From CAISIP01 sp965278985 (GTDB taxonomy: Bacteria > Pseudomonadota > Gammaproteobacteria > Burkholderiales > Burkholderiaceae_C): DNA of 64,000 nt. Under the pieces are notes generated by a model. The model was not told where the DNA came from, searched no databases, and saw only the letters and a program-made list of their open reading frames with translations. The DNA is taken from NCBI GenBank assembly GCA_965278985.1, contig OZ257131.1, forward strand, positions 5,332,001 to 5,396,000, in the 5' to 3' direction. Of this stretch, positions 57,772 to 63,987 are shown one piece after another. Positions within the stretch are counted from its first letter, which is position 1; every line of letters begins with the position of its first letter. A program made the translations under genes and the position numbers.

Positions 57772-57873
57772 GTTTAACAGGTTCGTCGATTGGACCCGCA
57801 ACGGCAGGACCCGCCTCTGCCATTCTCCCCAACCGAGTGCGCCGTTGCGGTCCACTCACGAACGGCGTTAACC
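57772..57873 (+). repeat. attC22 (102 bp)
   Basis: Starts GTTTAAC, ends GTTAACC. Outer arms GATTGGACCGCAACGGC-type; shares length and layout with attC31. Confidence 0.8.
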
Positions 57874-57876
57874 CTT

Positions 57877-58068
57877 ATGAGACTTCTGAAGTTTCTCGAT
57901 GGCACGCTTCTCATGATTGGTCTCTCGATCCGGTACCGCTGGCGACGTCTTCGTGTAAAACCAGGTTTGTTCGATCCATACGTGGACAATGCCGACCTGA
58001 AGAAATGGGCAGAGCTTTCGCGCAACAAAGCGAGCAGTAATGATCGAAGCTCCTCACCCTCGCCGTGA
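57877..58068 (+). CDS. Cassette 23: small hypothetical protein
   Basis: This protein is 63 residues from ATG 57877. A short hydrophobic stretch (LLKFLDGTLLMIGLSI) is followed by a basic YRWRRLRVK and a polar tail. In a 256-bp cassette, the shortest of the array. No family recognised. Confidence 0.5.
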   Translation: MRLLKFLDGTLLMIGLSIRYRWRRLRVKPGLFDPYVDNADLKKWAELSRNKASSNDRSSSPSP

Positions 58069-58071
58069 TGG

Positions 58072-58129
58072 GTTTAACAGGCCGCTGCATCCGACCGCCT
58101 TCGGCGTCGGCTGAGCGGCGGCGTTAGGC
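58072..58129 (+). repeat. attC23 (58 bp)
   Basis: Starts GTTTAAC, ends GTTAGGC. Identical to attC33 from ACAGG to GTTAG. Confidence 0.9.
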
Positions 58130-58133
58130 CCCG

Positions 58134-58475
58134 ATGACCCGCCTCGGTTCACTCAACCGTTGGGAGCTGGTTCTCCTGCTAGGTGCTCTTGCTCCAGGCT
58201 TGGCGTGGGCTGTGTTTCTTGCCCTCGGAGAACCGCCTAGGGGCTTCGCAGAGGTCAATCGTGAAGCGATCTTTGTGGTTCGCTCAGCGCTCATTGCGTC
58301 GGTGCTCGTGTCCGTCGCAGCGCTCGCTCTCGCGTGCAATCACAAGCGGGTACGGCGGGCTGTCGCCGTAGTCGCGGGCGTAGGCGCGGTGGTGTTCTTG
58401 GCGTGGTCACTGCCGATAGCCGCGAGCCTGCCGATCTGGCGAATCGCTCGGAGCCTTTATGCCGTCGTGGCCTAA
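58134..58475 (+). CDS. Cassette 24: three-helix membrane protein
   Basis: This protein is 113 residues from ATG 58134. Helices at about 11-31 (LVLLLGALAPGLAWAVFLAL), 48-68 and 75-98. Short polar loops. TAA lies in attC24. Unknown function. Confidence 0.68.
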   Translation: MTRLGSLNRWELVLLLGALAPGLAWAVFLALGEPPRGFAEVNREAIFVVRSALIASVLVSVAALALACNHKRVRRAVAVVAGVGAVVFLAWSLPIAASLPIWRIARSLYAVVA

Positions 58476-58547
58476 CCCCTCCATCGAGCGGACGTCACAA
58501 AGCCTGCTTCGCAGCCTTTGCGCCGCCGCTCATGTCGAACGTTAAAG
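58470..58547 (+). repeat. attC24 (78 bp)
   Basis: Starts GCCTAAC, ends GTTAAAG. Same subtype as attC21, with identical outer arms CCCCTCCATCGAGCGGACG and GCCGCTCATGTCGAACG. Confidence 0.82.
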
Positions 58548-58552
58548 CGCAC

Positions 58553-59116
58553 ATGCCGACCATCACAGTTTCGTGCGTTGGGCTGACCGAATCGGAAGGC
58601 CCGTCTGTTGCCATCGATGTGCGAGACGAGTTCTCGCATCGGCCATGGCAGACGAATGTGTCTTGCCGGTGGGAGAGTGGCGTCTTGCGGTTGACTGCTA
58701 CCAACGATTTCGACTCAAGCGGTCAGGCACTGCTGGATGAATTTTGGGACGCCGTATTGGCTTGCTCCAGCCCGGTGAACCCGGTTCACTTCGATGTTAA
58801 GGTTGTCGCATCAGCTACTGGTGCTTGCGCTTTAGCCCTGCAGTCAAGCGGACTTGCGCCGGCTACGCTGGCTGGTCCGCTTACTTGGAACGTTAAACCA
58901 ATGGCCTTTGTGAAGCGTCACCTCCGCGCGTGCTTGGCTCTCGGCCTGTTATTGCTCGTCGGTGGTGCGGTGGGCTATTCGCACAGCGAGCCTTTTGGAT
59001 GGGCTGGCATGGTGGCTGGGGCCGTCCTGCTTTGCATGTGTCGCGTGACGACGTTCACGGCTGCGAATGGGGCTTGGCATGGCAAGAATCGGGGCAAGGT
59101 ACAGGATCGTGCATAG
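58553..59116 (+). CDS. Cassettes 25+26: read-through fusion of a cassette 16 copy with a membrane protein
   Basis: This 187-residue frame starts as a copy of cassette 16 (MPTITVSCVGLTESEGPSVA). Where cassette 16 has GCA TGA, this copy reads GCA TCA, so the frame continues through attC25 (ATGACALALQSSGLAPATLA) and enters the next gene in frame at MAFVKRHLRACLALG. That gene (71 residues, ATG 58901) has two hydrophobic segments and could also be translated alone. The fusion is a direct consequence of one base change. Whether the fusion protein is made is unknown. Confidence 0.6.
   Translation: MPTITVSCVGLTESEGPSVAIDVRDEFSHRPWQTNVSCRWESGVLRLTATNDFDSSGQALLDEFWDAVLACSSPVNPVHFDVKVVASATGACALALQSSGLAPATLAGPLTWNVKPMAFVKRHLRACLALGLLLLVGGAVGYSHSEPFGWAGMVAGAVLLCMCRVTTFTAANGAWHGKNRGKVQDRA
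58830..58898 (+). repeat. attC25 (69 bp), degenerate 5' core
   Basis: Same subtype as attC16, but the 5' core reads CTTTAGC instead of CTTTAAC. The 3' core GTTAAAC is intact. The site is wholly within an open frame. Confidence 0.8.
58901..59116 (+). CDS. Cassette 26: small two-helix membrane protein
   Basis: This protein is 71 residues from ATG 58901, two bases after the attC25 core. MAFVKRHLRACLALGLLLLV and WAGMVAGAVLLCMCRVTTF are the hydrophobic parts. Native start of the gene that is also reached by read-through from cassette 25. Confidence 0.6.
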   Translation: MAFVKRHLRACLALGLLLLVGGAVGYSHSEPFGWAGMVAGAVLLCMCRVTTFTAANGAWHGKNRGKVQDRA

Positions 59117-59136
59117 GCATTCCGCGCAACCGAGAG

Positions 59137-59194
59137 GTTTAACCAGCCTCTGCATCGGATCGCCTTCGGCTCCCGCTGAGCGGCGGCGTTGAGC
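59137..59194 (+). repeat. attC26 (58 bp)
   Basis: Starts GTTTAAC, ends GTTGAGC. Centre CGGATCGCCTTCGGCTCCCG has a few mismatches relative to attC13. Confidence 0.87.
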
Positions 59195-59208
59195 CGTACG
59201 AACCCGCG

Positions 59209-59418
59209 ATGACCATAGAAGCGAACCCCTACCTCATAGCCAAGTTGGTGCTGTGGCCAGCTGTGCTTGTTGCCTTTCTAGCCGCTTTTCGCTGGCTGCC
59301 AATCCAACACCCAATCCGCAGGTTTTTGGAACATCACGGCTTCGCCAAAATAGCTGCCTACTCCACGCTCGCAGTCCTCGCGATAGGAGGCACATGGCTG
59401 ACCATCGTCCACTCGTAG
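59209..59418 (+). CDS. Cassette 27: two-helix membrane protein
   Basis: This protein is 69 residues from ATG 59209. Helices YLIAKLVLWPAVLVAFLAAF and FAKIAAYSTLAVLAIGGTWL. TAG 24 bp before attC27. Unknown function. Confidence 0.62.
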   Translation: MTIEANPYLIAKLVLWPAVLVAFLAAFRWLPIQHPIRRFLEHHGFAKIAAYSTLAVLAIGGTWLTIVHS

Positions 59419-59441
59419 CCTGTCGCATCGGCGCAGGCCCG

Positions 59442-59498
59442 GCTCAACACGGCGCTCCAGCGGAAGGCTTCGCCGCCCGCTGAGCTATGGCGTTGGGC
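59442..59498 (+). repeat. attC27 (57 bp)
   Basis: Starts GCTCAAC, ends GTTGGGC. attC4 subtype with one change in the stem (GCGGAAGGC). Confidence 0.87.
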
Positions 59499-59507
59499 GT
59501 CACACAG

Positions 59508-60005
59508 ATGACTTTGCCGATTGCTCCGCTTGCTCTGCTCATCGCGTTCATTCCGGCTGCCGCGCTCTTTGCCCTGGCATTTTGGCGGTTCGCGGTCGTG
59601 CGAACTTACACGCTTATGCCAGTCATCGCCTTCGCCGTAGGCGTGGCTTTGGTCATGTTGTCCGCCACTGTCGCCGCAACCTACGCGTTTCACTCCATCC
59701 GACCAATTCGGAAATCGCTTCTTGTGCTTGGCATTCCGGCATTTTTCTATGTCGCGGCTCTCGCCGTAGTCGGCCGCAAAGGACAACTGTCTTCTTCCAG
59801 CCTTGTCATTGGCGGTATCGTTGGCTTAGGTCAGCTCTGCTTCTTGGGCTTCTACGCAATGCGCCTCTCCGCTTGCAGTTTTCGGAGACTGCCTGTGAAA
59901 GTGATGCCCAACCTTACATTCCAGCGGGCGCCTAACGGCGCCGCTGAATTTGAACGTCAGCCAGCAGCAAAATGCTCCGATACCTACAGTGGCTGTCTAT
60001 CGTAG
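59508..60005 (+). CDS. Cassette 28: four-helix membrane protein reading through attC28
   Basis: This protein is 165 residues from ATG 59508. Four hydrophobic segments (about 5-26, 36-60, 68-88, 98-118). The frame passes attC28 (LTFQRAPNGAAEFER) and ends only at TAG 60003-60005 inside cassette 29, overlapping its gene by 34 bp. In an ordinary cassette the stop would lie before or within attC. Unknown function. Confidence 0.65.
   Translation: MTLPIAPLALLIAFIPAAALFALAFWRFAVVRTYTLMPVIAFAVGVALVMLSATVAATYAFHSIRPIRKSLLVLGIPAFFYVAALAVVGRKGQLSSSSLVIGGIVGLGQLCFLGFYAMRLSACSFRRLPVKVMPNLTFQRAPNGAAEFERQPAAKCSDTYSGCLS
59906..59962 (+). repeat. attC28 (57 bp), mutated 3' core
   Basis: Starts GCCCAAC; the 3' core reads GTCAGCC in place of GTTRRRY. 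Since recombination needs the GTT side (AAC on the other strand), this site is probably inactive. Same subtype as attC18. Confidence 0.78.
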
Positions 60006-60271
60006 GCGTGTGGGGCCCGCTCGCCGTTCTCGCAGTCTGGCTCCTTGTGACTACGCTCATGCCAGCTTCAGCGGGATGGGGATTGGTCGTCGTTGGCTTC
60101 GTTGTTGCTATCGCCGCTGCGCATGCACTTGCCGTTTCGTCAATCGTCGGCCTGTTGCTGCTCGCTACCAAGAACACTTCGCGAGTCGCGGCTACGGCGG
60201 CGAGTTCGGTCGTTGGCACCTTGTGCGCCGCGTTTGTACTCGGCCGGATCTACTTCAACATCGGCGGCTAG
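59972..60271 (+). CDS. Cassette 29: three-helix membrane protein
   Basis: This protein is 99 residues from ATG 59972. Helices at about 8-28, 35-62 and 73-92 (VGVWGPLAVLAVWLLVTTLM first). Starts inside the end of the cassette 28 frame. Unknown function. Confidence 0.66.
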   Translation: MLRYLQWLSIVGVWGPLAVLAVWLLVTTLMPASAGWGLVVVGFVVAIAAAHALAVSSIVGLLLLATKNTSRVAATAASSVVGTLCAAFVLGRIYFNIGG

Positions 60272-60295
60272 CATGCAACGCGTCCGAATGCTTCT

Positions 60296-60409
60296 GGCTA
60301 ACCTTTTGTTCGATCGGACCCTCCACGGCAAAGGCCCTCGCCGCCTTGCTTTTCATTTTCGGCAGCTCGGGCCTTTGCCGTTCCGGGCCGCTCCACGCGA
60401 ACGTTAGGC
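60296..60409 (+). repeat. attC29 (114 bp)
   Basis: Starts GGCTAAC, ends GTTAGGC. Long inverted arms GGCAAAGGCC and GGGCCTTTGCC. Same subtype and length as attC36. Confidence 0.82.
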
Positions 60410-60422
60410 CTCACACGCCCCC

Positions 60423-60854
60423 ATGGAACTACTTGCCCGAGTTCTCCGCTGGTTCTTGAGCGGTGTCGCCTTCGCGCTAGGTGTCGTCGTGGTAATGCTA
60501 GGCTGGTCCGTCGCCAGGGAGTTCCTCTTTCCACCGCCATCAGTGCTGGTCAACGCCCCCAAGGACCTCGCAATAGTTTCACTCGAACCACTCACGGTCA
60601 CGGTCTCGGCGGGAGTGCAAGCCACAATCAGAAATGGGTCATCGGTCTCAGCCTACTCGCCTGCAAGCTATGACCTCTCAATCTTTGCCGGCGAGAAGTT
60701 GCTCGCATCCTGCGATGCTCGATACAGAAGCGTTCAGGTGGAGCCTGCGTCAACTGTGCAGGTCCAGCTGAATTGCTCAGATGTCAATCGCGAGGCCCTT
60801 CCAACCGGTGTGAGCTACAAGGTCACCATCAAAGACGCGTGGCGCTTTCACTAG
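60423..60854 (+). CDS. Cassette 30: single-pass membrane-anchored protein
   Basis: This protein is 143 residues from ATG 60423. One N-terminal helix (LSGVAFALGVVVVMLGWSVA, about 12-31), then a beta-rich part with LTVTVSAGVQATIRNGS and QVEPASTVQVQLNC, suggesting an Ig-like/FixG-like exported domain. Function unknown. Confidence 0.68.
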   Translation: MELLARVLRWFLSGVAFALGVVVVMLGWSVAREFLFPPPSVLVNAPKDLAIVSLEPLTVTVSAGVQATIRNGSSVSAYSPASYDLSIFAGEKLLASCDARYRSVQVEPASTVQVQLNCSDVNREALPTGVSYKVTIKDAWRFH

Positions 60855-60892
60855 GCCAAGAAGGCCAAGAGAGTCCGACAGTGAGGCCCAAG

Positions 60893-60931
60893 CGCCAACC
60901 CGGCAGCTGCGCCTCAGCTCAAACGTTAAAC
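60893..60931 (+). repeat. attC30 (about 39 bp), short or decayed
   Basis: The 3' core GTTAAAC and the arm CTCAGCTC are recognisable, but the 5' core (CGCCAAC at 60893-60899) is weak and the central stem is not symmetric. The left boundary is uncertain. Confidence 0.45.
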
Positions 60932-60934
60932 ATC

Positions 60935-61312
60935 ATGATTGACCGCGAGAGGTCACTTTGCAGCGTTGACGTTGGCGACATCTTTCACGCTGGATATTCC
61001 GAGGAAGGTACGGCCAGCCGTATTTGCATTGCTAAAGCGATAAGTGAAACCACGATCCGTGCGAAGAGAATGACTACATATTGCGATTTGCTCTTTGATC
61101 GTCGTAGCGGGGTTGAAACATCTGGAGAGAAGACCCTTGCAAGCATCGATTCAATACTGCCTCTTCCGGAGTTGACCCGTAAAGTATTTATGGGAATCAT
61201 GGAGAAGTTTCGCCCGAAAGATGATTTCGATCCGGAAATATTAAAACTAACCGAGGCAGAGAAGCAAGCCCTACTTTTCGTCGGCCCACATTACCGCTCC
61301 AATCCATTGTGA
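60935..61312 (+). CDS. Cassette 31: soluble hypothetical protein
   Basis: This protein is 125 residues from ATG 60935. MIDRERSLCSVDVGDIFHAG opens a small alpha/beta protein; C-terminal helix TEAEKQALLFVGPHYRSNP. Noticeably AT-richer than its neighbours. No family recognised. Confidence 0.68.
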   Translation: MIDRERSLCSVDVGDIFHAGYSEEGTASRICIAKAISETTIRAKRMTTYCDLLFDRRSGVETSGEKTLASIDSILPLPELTRKVFMGIMEKFRPKDDFDPEILKLTEAEKQALLFVGPHYRSNPL

Positions 61313-61329
61313 GGCTATGGAAAAAAGAT

Positions 61330-61431
61330 GTTTAACAGGTTCGTCGAATGGACCCACAACGACAGGGTGCGCTCGTGCCACTCTTTGCAATTGAGTGCGC
61401 CTTTGCGGTCCACTCACGGCCGGCGTTATGT
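61330..61431 (+). repeat. attC31 (102 bp)
   Basis: Starts GTTTAAC, ends GTTATGT. Same subtype as attC22: AATGGACC...GCGGTCCACTC arms with an asymmetric loop. Confidence 0.8.
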
Positions 61432-61480
61432 CACAGCGAAAGCATCTGTTGTGCATCGGTAGCCATGAAGGAGATTGAGT

Positions 61481-61741
61481 TTGGAAAAGGCGGAGATCTA
61501 TTTCCCAAAGTGTGAATGGAAGCCGCAATCCGAAGATCGCTGGGAGTGCGTCCCTTCATGCGGCACGGTTTGGAACACCTTTTGGACACGCGCGGTTTGT
61601 CCGGGCTGTGGTCTGAAGTGGCCGGCCACGCAGTGCTTTGGGTGCGACGAGTTTTCCCCGCACGAAGCTTGGTATCACTATCGAGAGCCGGAAGCTGGTG
61701 AGACTGAATTGGTGACGACGGAGGAGAGGCATGCGACATAA
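61481..61741 (+). CDS. Cassette 32: cysteine-rich (zinc-ribbon-like) protein
   Basis: This protein is 86 residues from TTG 61481, chosen because AAGGAG (61468-61473) lies 7 bp upstream. Contains CPGCGLKWPATQCFGCDEF, two CxxC pairs, plus CEWKPQ and CVPSCG upstream. Aromatic-rich. Probably binds zinc; function unknown. Confidence 0.62.
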   Translation: MEKAEIYFPKCEWKPQSEDRWECVPSCGTVWNTFWTRAVCPGCGLKWPATQCFGCDEFSPHEAWYHYREPEAGETELVTTEERHAT

Positions 61742-61804
61742 CAGACCTCTCGATCCGACCCGCTACGGCAAGCCTTCGCGGGCGGCTCAGCGCTGGCGTT
61801 ATGC
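61736..61804 (+). repeat. attC32 (69 bp)
   Basis: Starts ACATAAC, ends GTTATGC. Centre CCGACCCGCTACGGCAAGCC TTCGCGGGCGG-like; the hairpin is imperfect. Confidence 0.8.
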
Positions 61805-61852
61805 AGCCAGCACGTGAACCGAAGTGGATCAACGGAACTCTGATGATATGAA

Positions 61853-62038
61853 ATGAAGGTCGCTGAAGTTCTTCGGATGCTCCAAACCGACGGGTGGCTG
61901 CTCGTAGCAACGCGGGGCAGTCACCGTCAGTTCAAACACGCAGCAAAGCCTGGGCGTGTCACGGTGCCGGGAAAGCCGAGTGATGACTTGGCACCGGGGA
62001 CATTGAACAGCATCGTCAAGCAAGCTCAACTCAAGTGA
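61853..62038 (+). CDS. hicA: Cassette 33a: HicA family toxin
   Basis: This 61-residue protein reads MKVAEVLRMLQTDGWLLVAT, then RGSHRQFKH with the catalytic His, and VTVPGKPSDDLAPGTLNSIV. HicA is a dsRBD-fold mRNA interferase. hicB follows after 6 bp. Intact. Confidence 0.92.
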   Translation: MKVAEVLRMLQTDGWLLVATRGSHRQFKHAAKPGRVTVPGKPSDDLAPGTLNSIVKQAQLK

Positions 62039-62044
62039 GGTGAT

Positions 62045-62257
62045 ATGCGCTACGCAATCGTTATTGAAAAAGCAGAGGGAAACTACTCGGCTTATGTACC
62101 CGATCTACCGGGATGTGTTGCAACCGGAGCCACTATCTCCGAAGTTGAATCGGAAATTCGTGATGCCATCGCTTTCCATGTCGAGGGACTCCGGGAAGAT
62201 GGACTTCCAATTCCCGCAGGCGACAGTCAAGTTGACTATGTGGAAGTGTTTGCATGA
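62045..62257 (+). CDS. hicB: Cassette 33b: HicB family antitoxin
   Basis: This 70-residue protein reads MRYAIVIEKAEGNYSAYVPD, LPGCVATGATISEVESEIRD AI-like, then FHVEGLREDGLPIP: the partial RNase-H-like fold of HicB. It lacks a C-terminal DNA-binding extension, as in the shortest HicB forms. Stop TGA lies within the attC33 start. Confidence 0.92.
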   Translation: MRYAIVIEKAEGNYSAYVPDLPGCVATGATISEVESEIRDAIAFHVEGLREDGLPIPAGDSQVDYVEVFA

Positions 62258-62309
62258 CAGGCCGCTGCATCCGACCGCCTTCGGCGTCGGCTGAGCGGCG
62301 GCGTTAGCC
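62252..62309 (+). repeat. attC33 (58 bp), altered 5' core
   Basis: The 5' core reads GCATGAC (AAC changed to GAC), and the hicB stop lies in it. 3' core GTTAGCC. The remainder equals attC23. Confidence 0.85.
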
Positions 62310-62317
62310 GTCACAAG

Positions 62318-62878
62318 ATGCACTCAATCCAACTCCTCTTCGCTTCACTGCTGTTCTTGGTACTGCCAATGACCGTGCGTAGTGACGAGGGAATACTGAT
62401 TCCCTGCACAGGTTCGTCGCCTGACGCCGTGCTTAACCTGCCTGTTCCGCTGAACCAGTGGGGAAAAATCTACTGCACAAAGTTTGGTCACTCTCTCGCT
62501 GCAAAGGAGAAATGGGTCTGGTCTTTCCCGGGCGCCTTCGCCCCTGTCCATCTGCCAGCGCAAATGGTGAGGGATCAGCCAAAGGAAGTGTTAAACGCGG
62601 CCTACTTTAAGAGCGTTGACCTAATGCGGCTTGAGGGTGCAGCAGCAGATGAAGCAGCCGCCAAGATCAATTCGAAGCTCGGAACGCGGCTTGACAGTCC
62701 AGTCGCATCAGCATTTCGACTTACTCTGACAAACCAGATTGGGCAGAGCCATGAAGTTCTATTCGTTGAAACAGCGAAAGAAGTCGAGATTGGCAAGGGC
62801 CACTGGGGCCTTTGGTGTGACAAAGGCTGCTCAGACGGAACACCGTTCATGCTGCTCAATTTCGAGCGAAAACAGTGA
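62318..62878 (+). CDS. Cassette 34: exported hypothetical protein
   Basis: This protein is 186 residues from ATG 62318. Signal peptide MHSIQLLFASLLFLVLPMTV RS with cleavage near residue 22. Mature part with Cys pair (IPCTGSS and IYCTKFG) and CDKGCSDG near the C-terminus, fitting disulfides in the periplasm. No family recognised. Confidence 0.7.
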   Translation: MHSIQLLFASLLFLVLPMTVRSDEGILIPCTGSSPDAVLNLPVPLNQWGKIYCTKFGHSLAAKEKWVWSFPGAFAPVHLPAQMVRDQPKEVLNAAYFKSVDLMRLEGAAADEAAAKINSKLGTRLDSPVASAFRLTLTNQIGQSHEVLFVETAKEVEIGKGHWGLWCDKGCSDGTPFMLLNFERKQ

Positions 62879-62879
62879 C

Positions 62880-62936
62880 GGCTAACGCTGCGCCCACGTC
62901 GGACGCCTTCGGCGCCTCTTGGCTTGGGCGTTGAGC
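62880..62936 (+). repeat. attC34 (57 bp)
   Basis: Starts GGCTAAC, ends GTTGAGC; centre CGGACGCCTTCGGCGCCTC. Confidence 0.87.
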
Positions 62937-62939
62937 CTC

Positions 62940-63488
62940 ATGGAATTGATCGCGCCACTTCGCACCGCTGAAGGTTTCGCCGAGCGAGTCCTCAAGGTCA
63001 ACCATGCGGGCGACCACGGCGCGGTAAATATATACGCGGGGCAGCGCTTGGTCGCTCGGCTTACGGCTCGCGGCGTGTTGCACGAACTTGCCGAGTTCCA
63101 ATCGCACGAGCGCAGACACCGCTCCATCTTTCAAGCCGAGCTTCAACGACGCGGCGTTCGGCGCTGCCGCAGCTACCACGTATGCGGGGCCGGCGGCTTT
63201 GTGCTCGGCTTCGTGACGGCGATCTTCGGCCGCGGTGCAATCGCTGCTACGACAGTCGCGGTTGAGCGGGTGGTTCTGCGCCACTTACAACACCAACTCC
63301 GAGAGCTTCACGCCATTGACGAGGACGCGGTCAAAGCCATCAGTTCCATCGTGCAAGAAGAGCACCAGCACCATGATAGTTCTGCCGCTCATGTCCACGG
63401 GCATGCAGGCCGCTGTTGGGTCCGGTTGCTAACGCCAGTGGTCGCTGCGTCAACCGAGGCCGTCATATGGCTTGGCATGCGGCTGTGA
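62940..63488 (+). CDS. Cassette 35: COQ7-like diiron protein
   Basis: This protein is 182 residues from ATG 62940. It recalls demethoxyubiquinone hydroxylase: VLKVNHAGDHGAVNIYAGQ (family motif, with Asp in place of the first Glu ligand), SHERRH (ExxH), a Glu in VERVVLRHLQHQL and QEEHQHHD (second ExxH). A hydrophobic helix (GGFVLGFVTAIFGRGAIA) is membrane-associated in COQ7. C-terminal VVAASTEAVIWLGMRL also fits. COQ7 hydroxylates the quinone ring; here a quinone-related or other role is possible. An enzyme of ubiquinone type inside a cassette is unusual. Confidence 0.8.
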   Translation: MELIAPLRTAEGFAERVLKVNHAGDHGAVNIYAGQRLVARLTARGVLHELAEFQSHERRHRSIFQAELQRRGVRRCRSYHVCGAGGFVLGFVTAIFGRGAIAATTVAVERVVLRHLQHQLRELHAIDEDAVKAISSIVQEEHQHHDSSAAHVHGHAGRCWVRLLTPVVAASTEAVIWLGMRL

Positions 63489-63489
63489 G

Positions 63490-63537
63490 GCTCAACCCAT
63501 CGCTGCAGCGGACGGCTTCGCCGCCCGCTGAGCGAGC
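63490..63537 (+). repeat. attC35, truncated at the 3' side
   Basis: Starts GCTCAAC and has the attC4-type centre GCGGACGGCTTCGCCGCCCG, but no GTT core follows; the sequence turns directly into the barstar reading frame (GCGAGTGCTGGG). The right half was lost by deletion. The right boundary is approximate. Confidence 0.7.
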
Positions 63538-63539
63538 GA

Positions 63540-63869
63540 GTGCTGGGCGGGTATAAATGGCGCGGCAATCTCGACGCGTTCAACGACATTTTGCGCGGCG
63601 GCTTTGGCACACCCGACGAGGGCTTCACCCTTGTGTGGAAGAACTCCGACCTTTCGCGCAAGCGGCTGAGGCATGACGAGACTGCCGTGATACTTCAGAA
63701 GAGGCTTAATACGTGCCATCCAGCAAATGTCCCGCTGGTCGAGGCCGAACTGGCCGCAGCGCGGCGTCATGCCGGGCCGACGATTTTCGACGCCTTGGTT
63801 GAGATTCTGAAACCTCGTGGGCCAGCTGGACGCGAGTCCGAAGATGGCGTGGAACTGAGGCTGCAGTGA
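63540..63869 (+). pseudogene. Cassette 36: barstar-like inhibitor, 5'-truncated
   Basis: The frame reads VLGGYKWRGNLDAFNDILRG then GFGTPDEGFTLVWKNSDLS and RRHAGPTIFDALVEIL. The NLDAFNDIL core is typical of barstar-family proteins. Relatives begin about 20-30 residues earlier; that part, with the core of attC35, is missing. A GTG at 63540 could still start a 109-residue product. No barnase-like toxin is nearby. Confidence 0.7.
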
Positions 63870-63873
63870 TACG

Positions 63874-63987
63874 GCATAACCCTTTGTTCGATCGGACCCT
63901 CCACGGCACAGGTCCTCGCCGCCTTGTTCTTCATTTTCGGCAGCTCGGGCCATTGCCGTTCCGGGCCGCTCAACGCGAACGTTAACC
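63874..63987 (+). repeat. attC36 (114 bp)
   Basis: Starts GCATAAC, ends GTTAACC. Same subtype as attC29. The next cassette begins at 63,982 and is cut by the window end. Confidence 0.82.

Noticed and set aside
63540..63869. Intact barstar immunity gene
   Set aside because: The region before VLGGYKWRGN is attC35 sequence and the usual N-terminal part is absent.
48483..63987. Regular repeats suggesting a CRISPR array
   Set aside because: The repeats are imperfect palindromes of variable length with GTTRRRY cores, spaced by genes of hundreds of bases. This is the attC pattern, not CRISPR.
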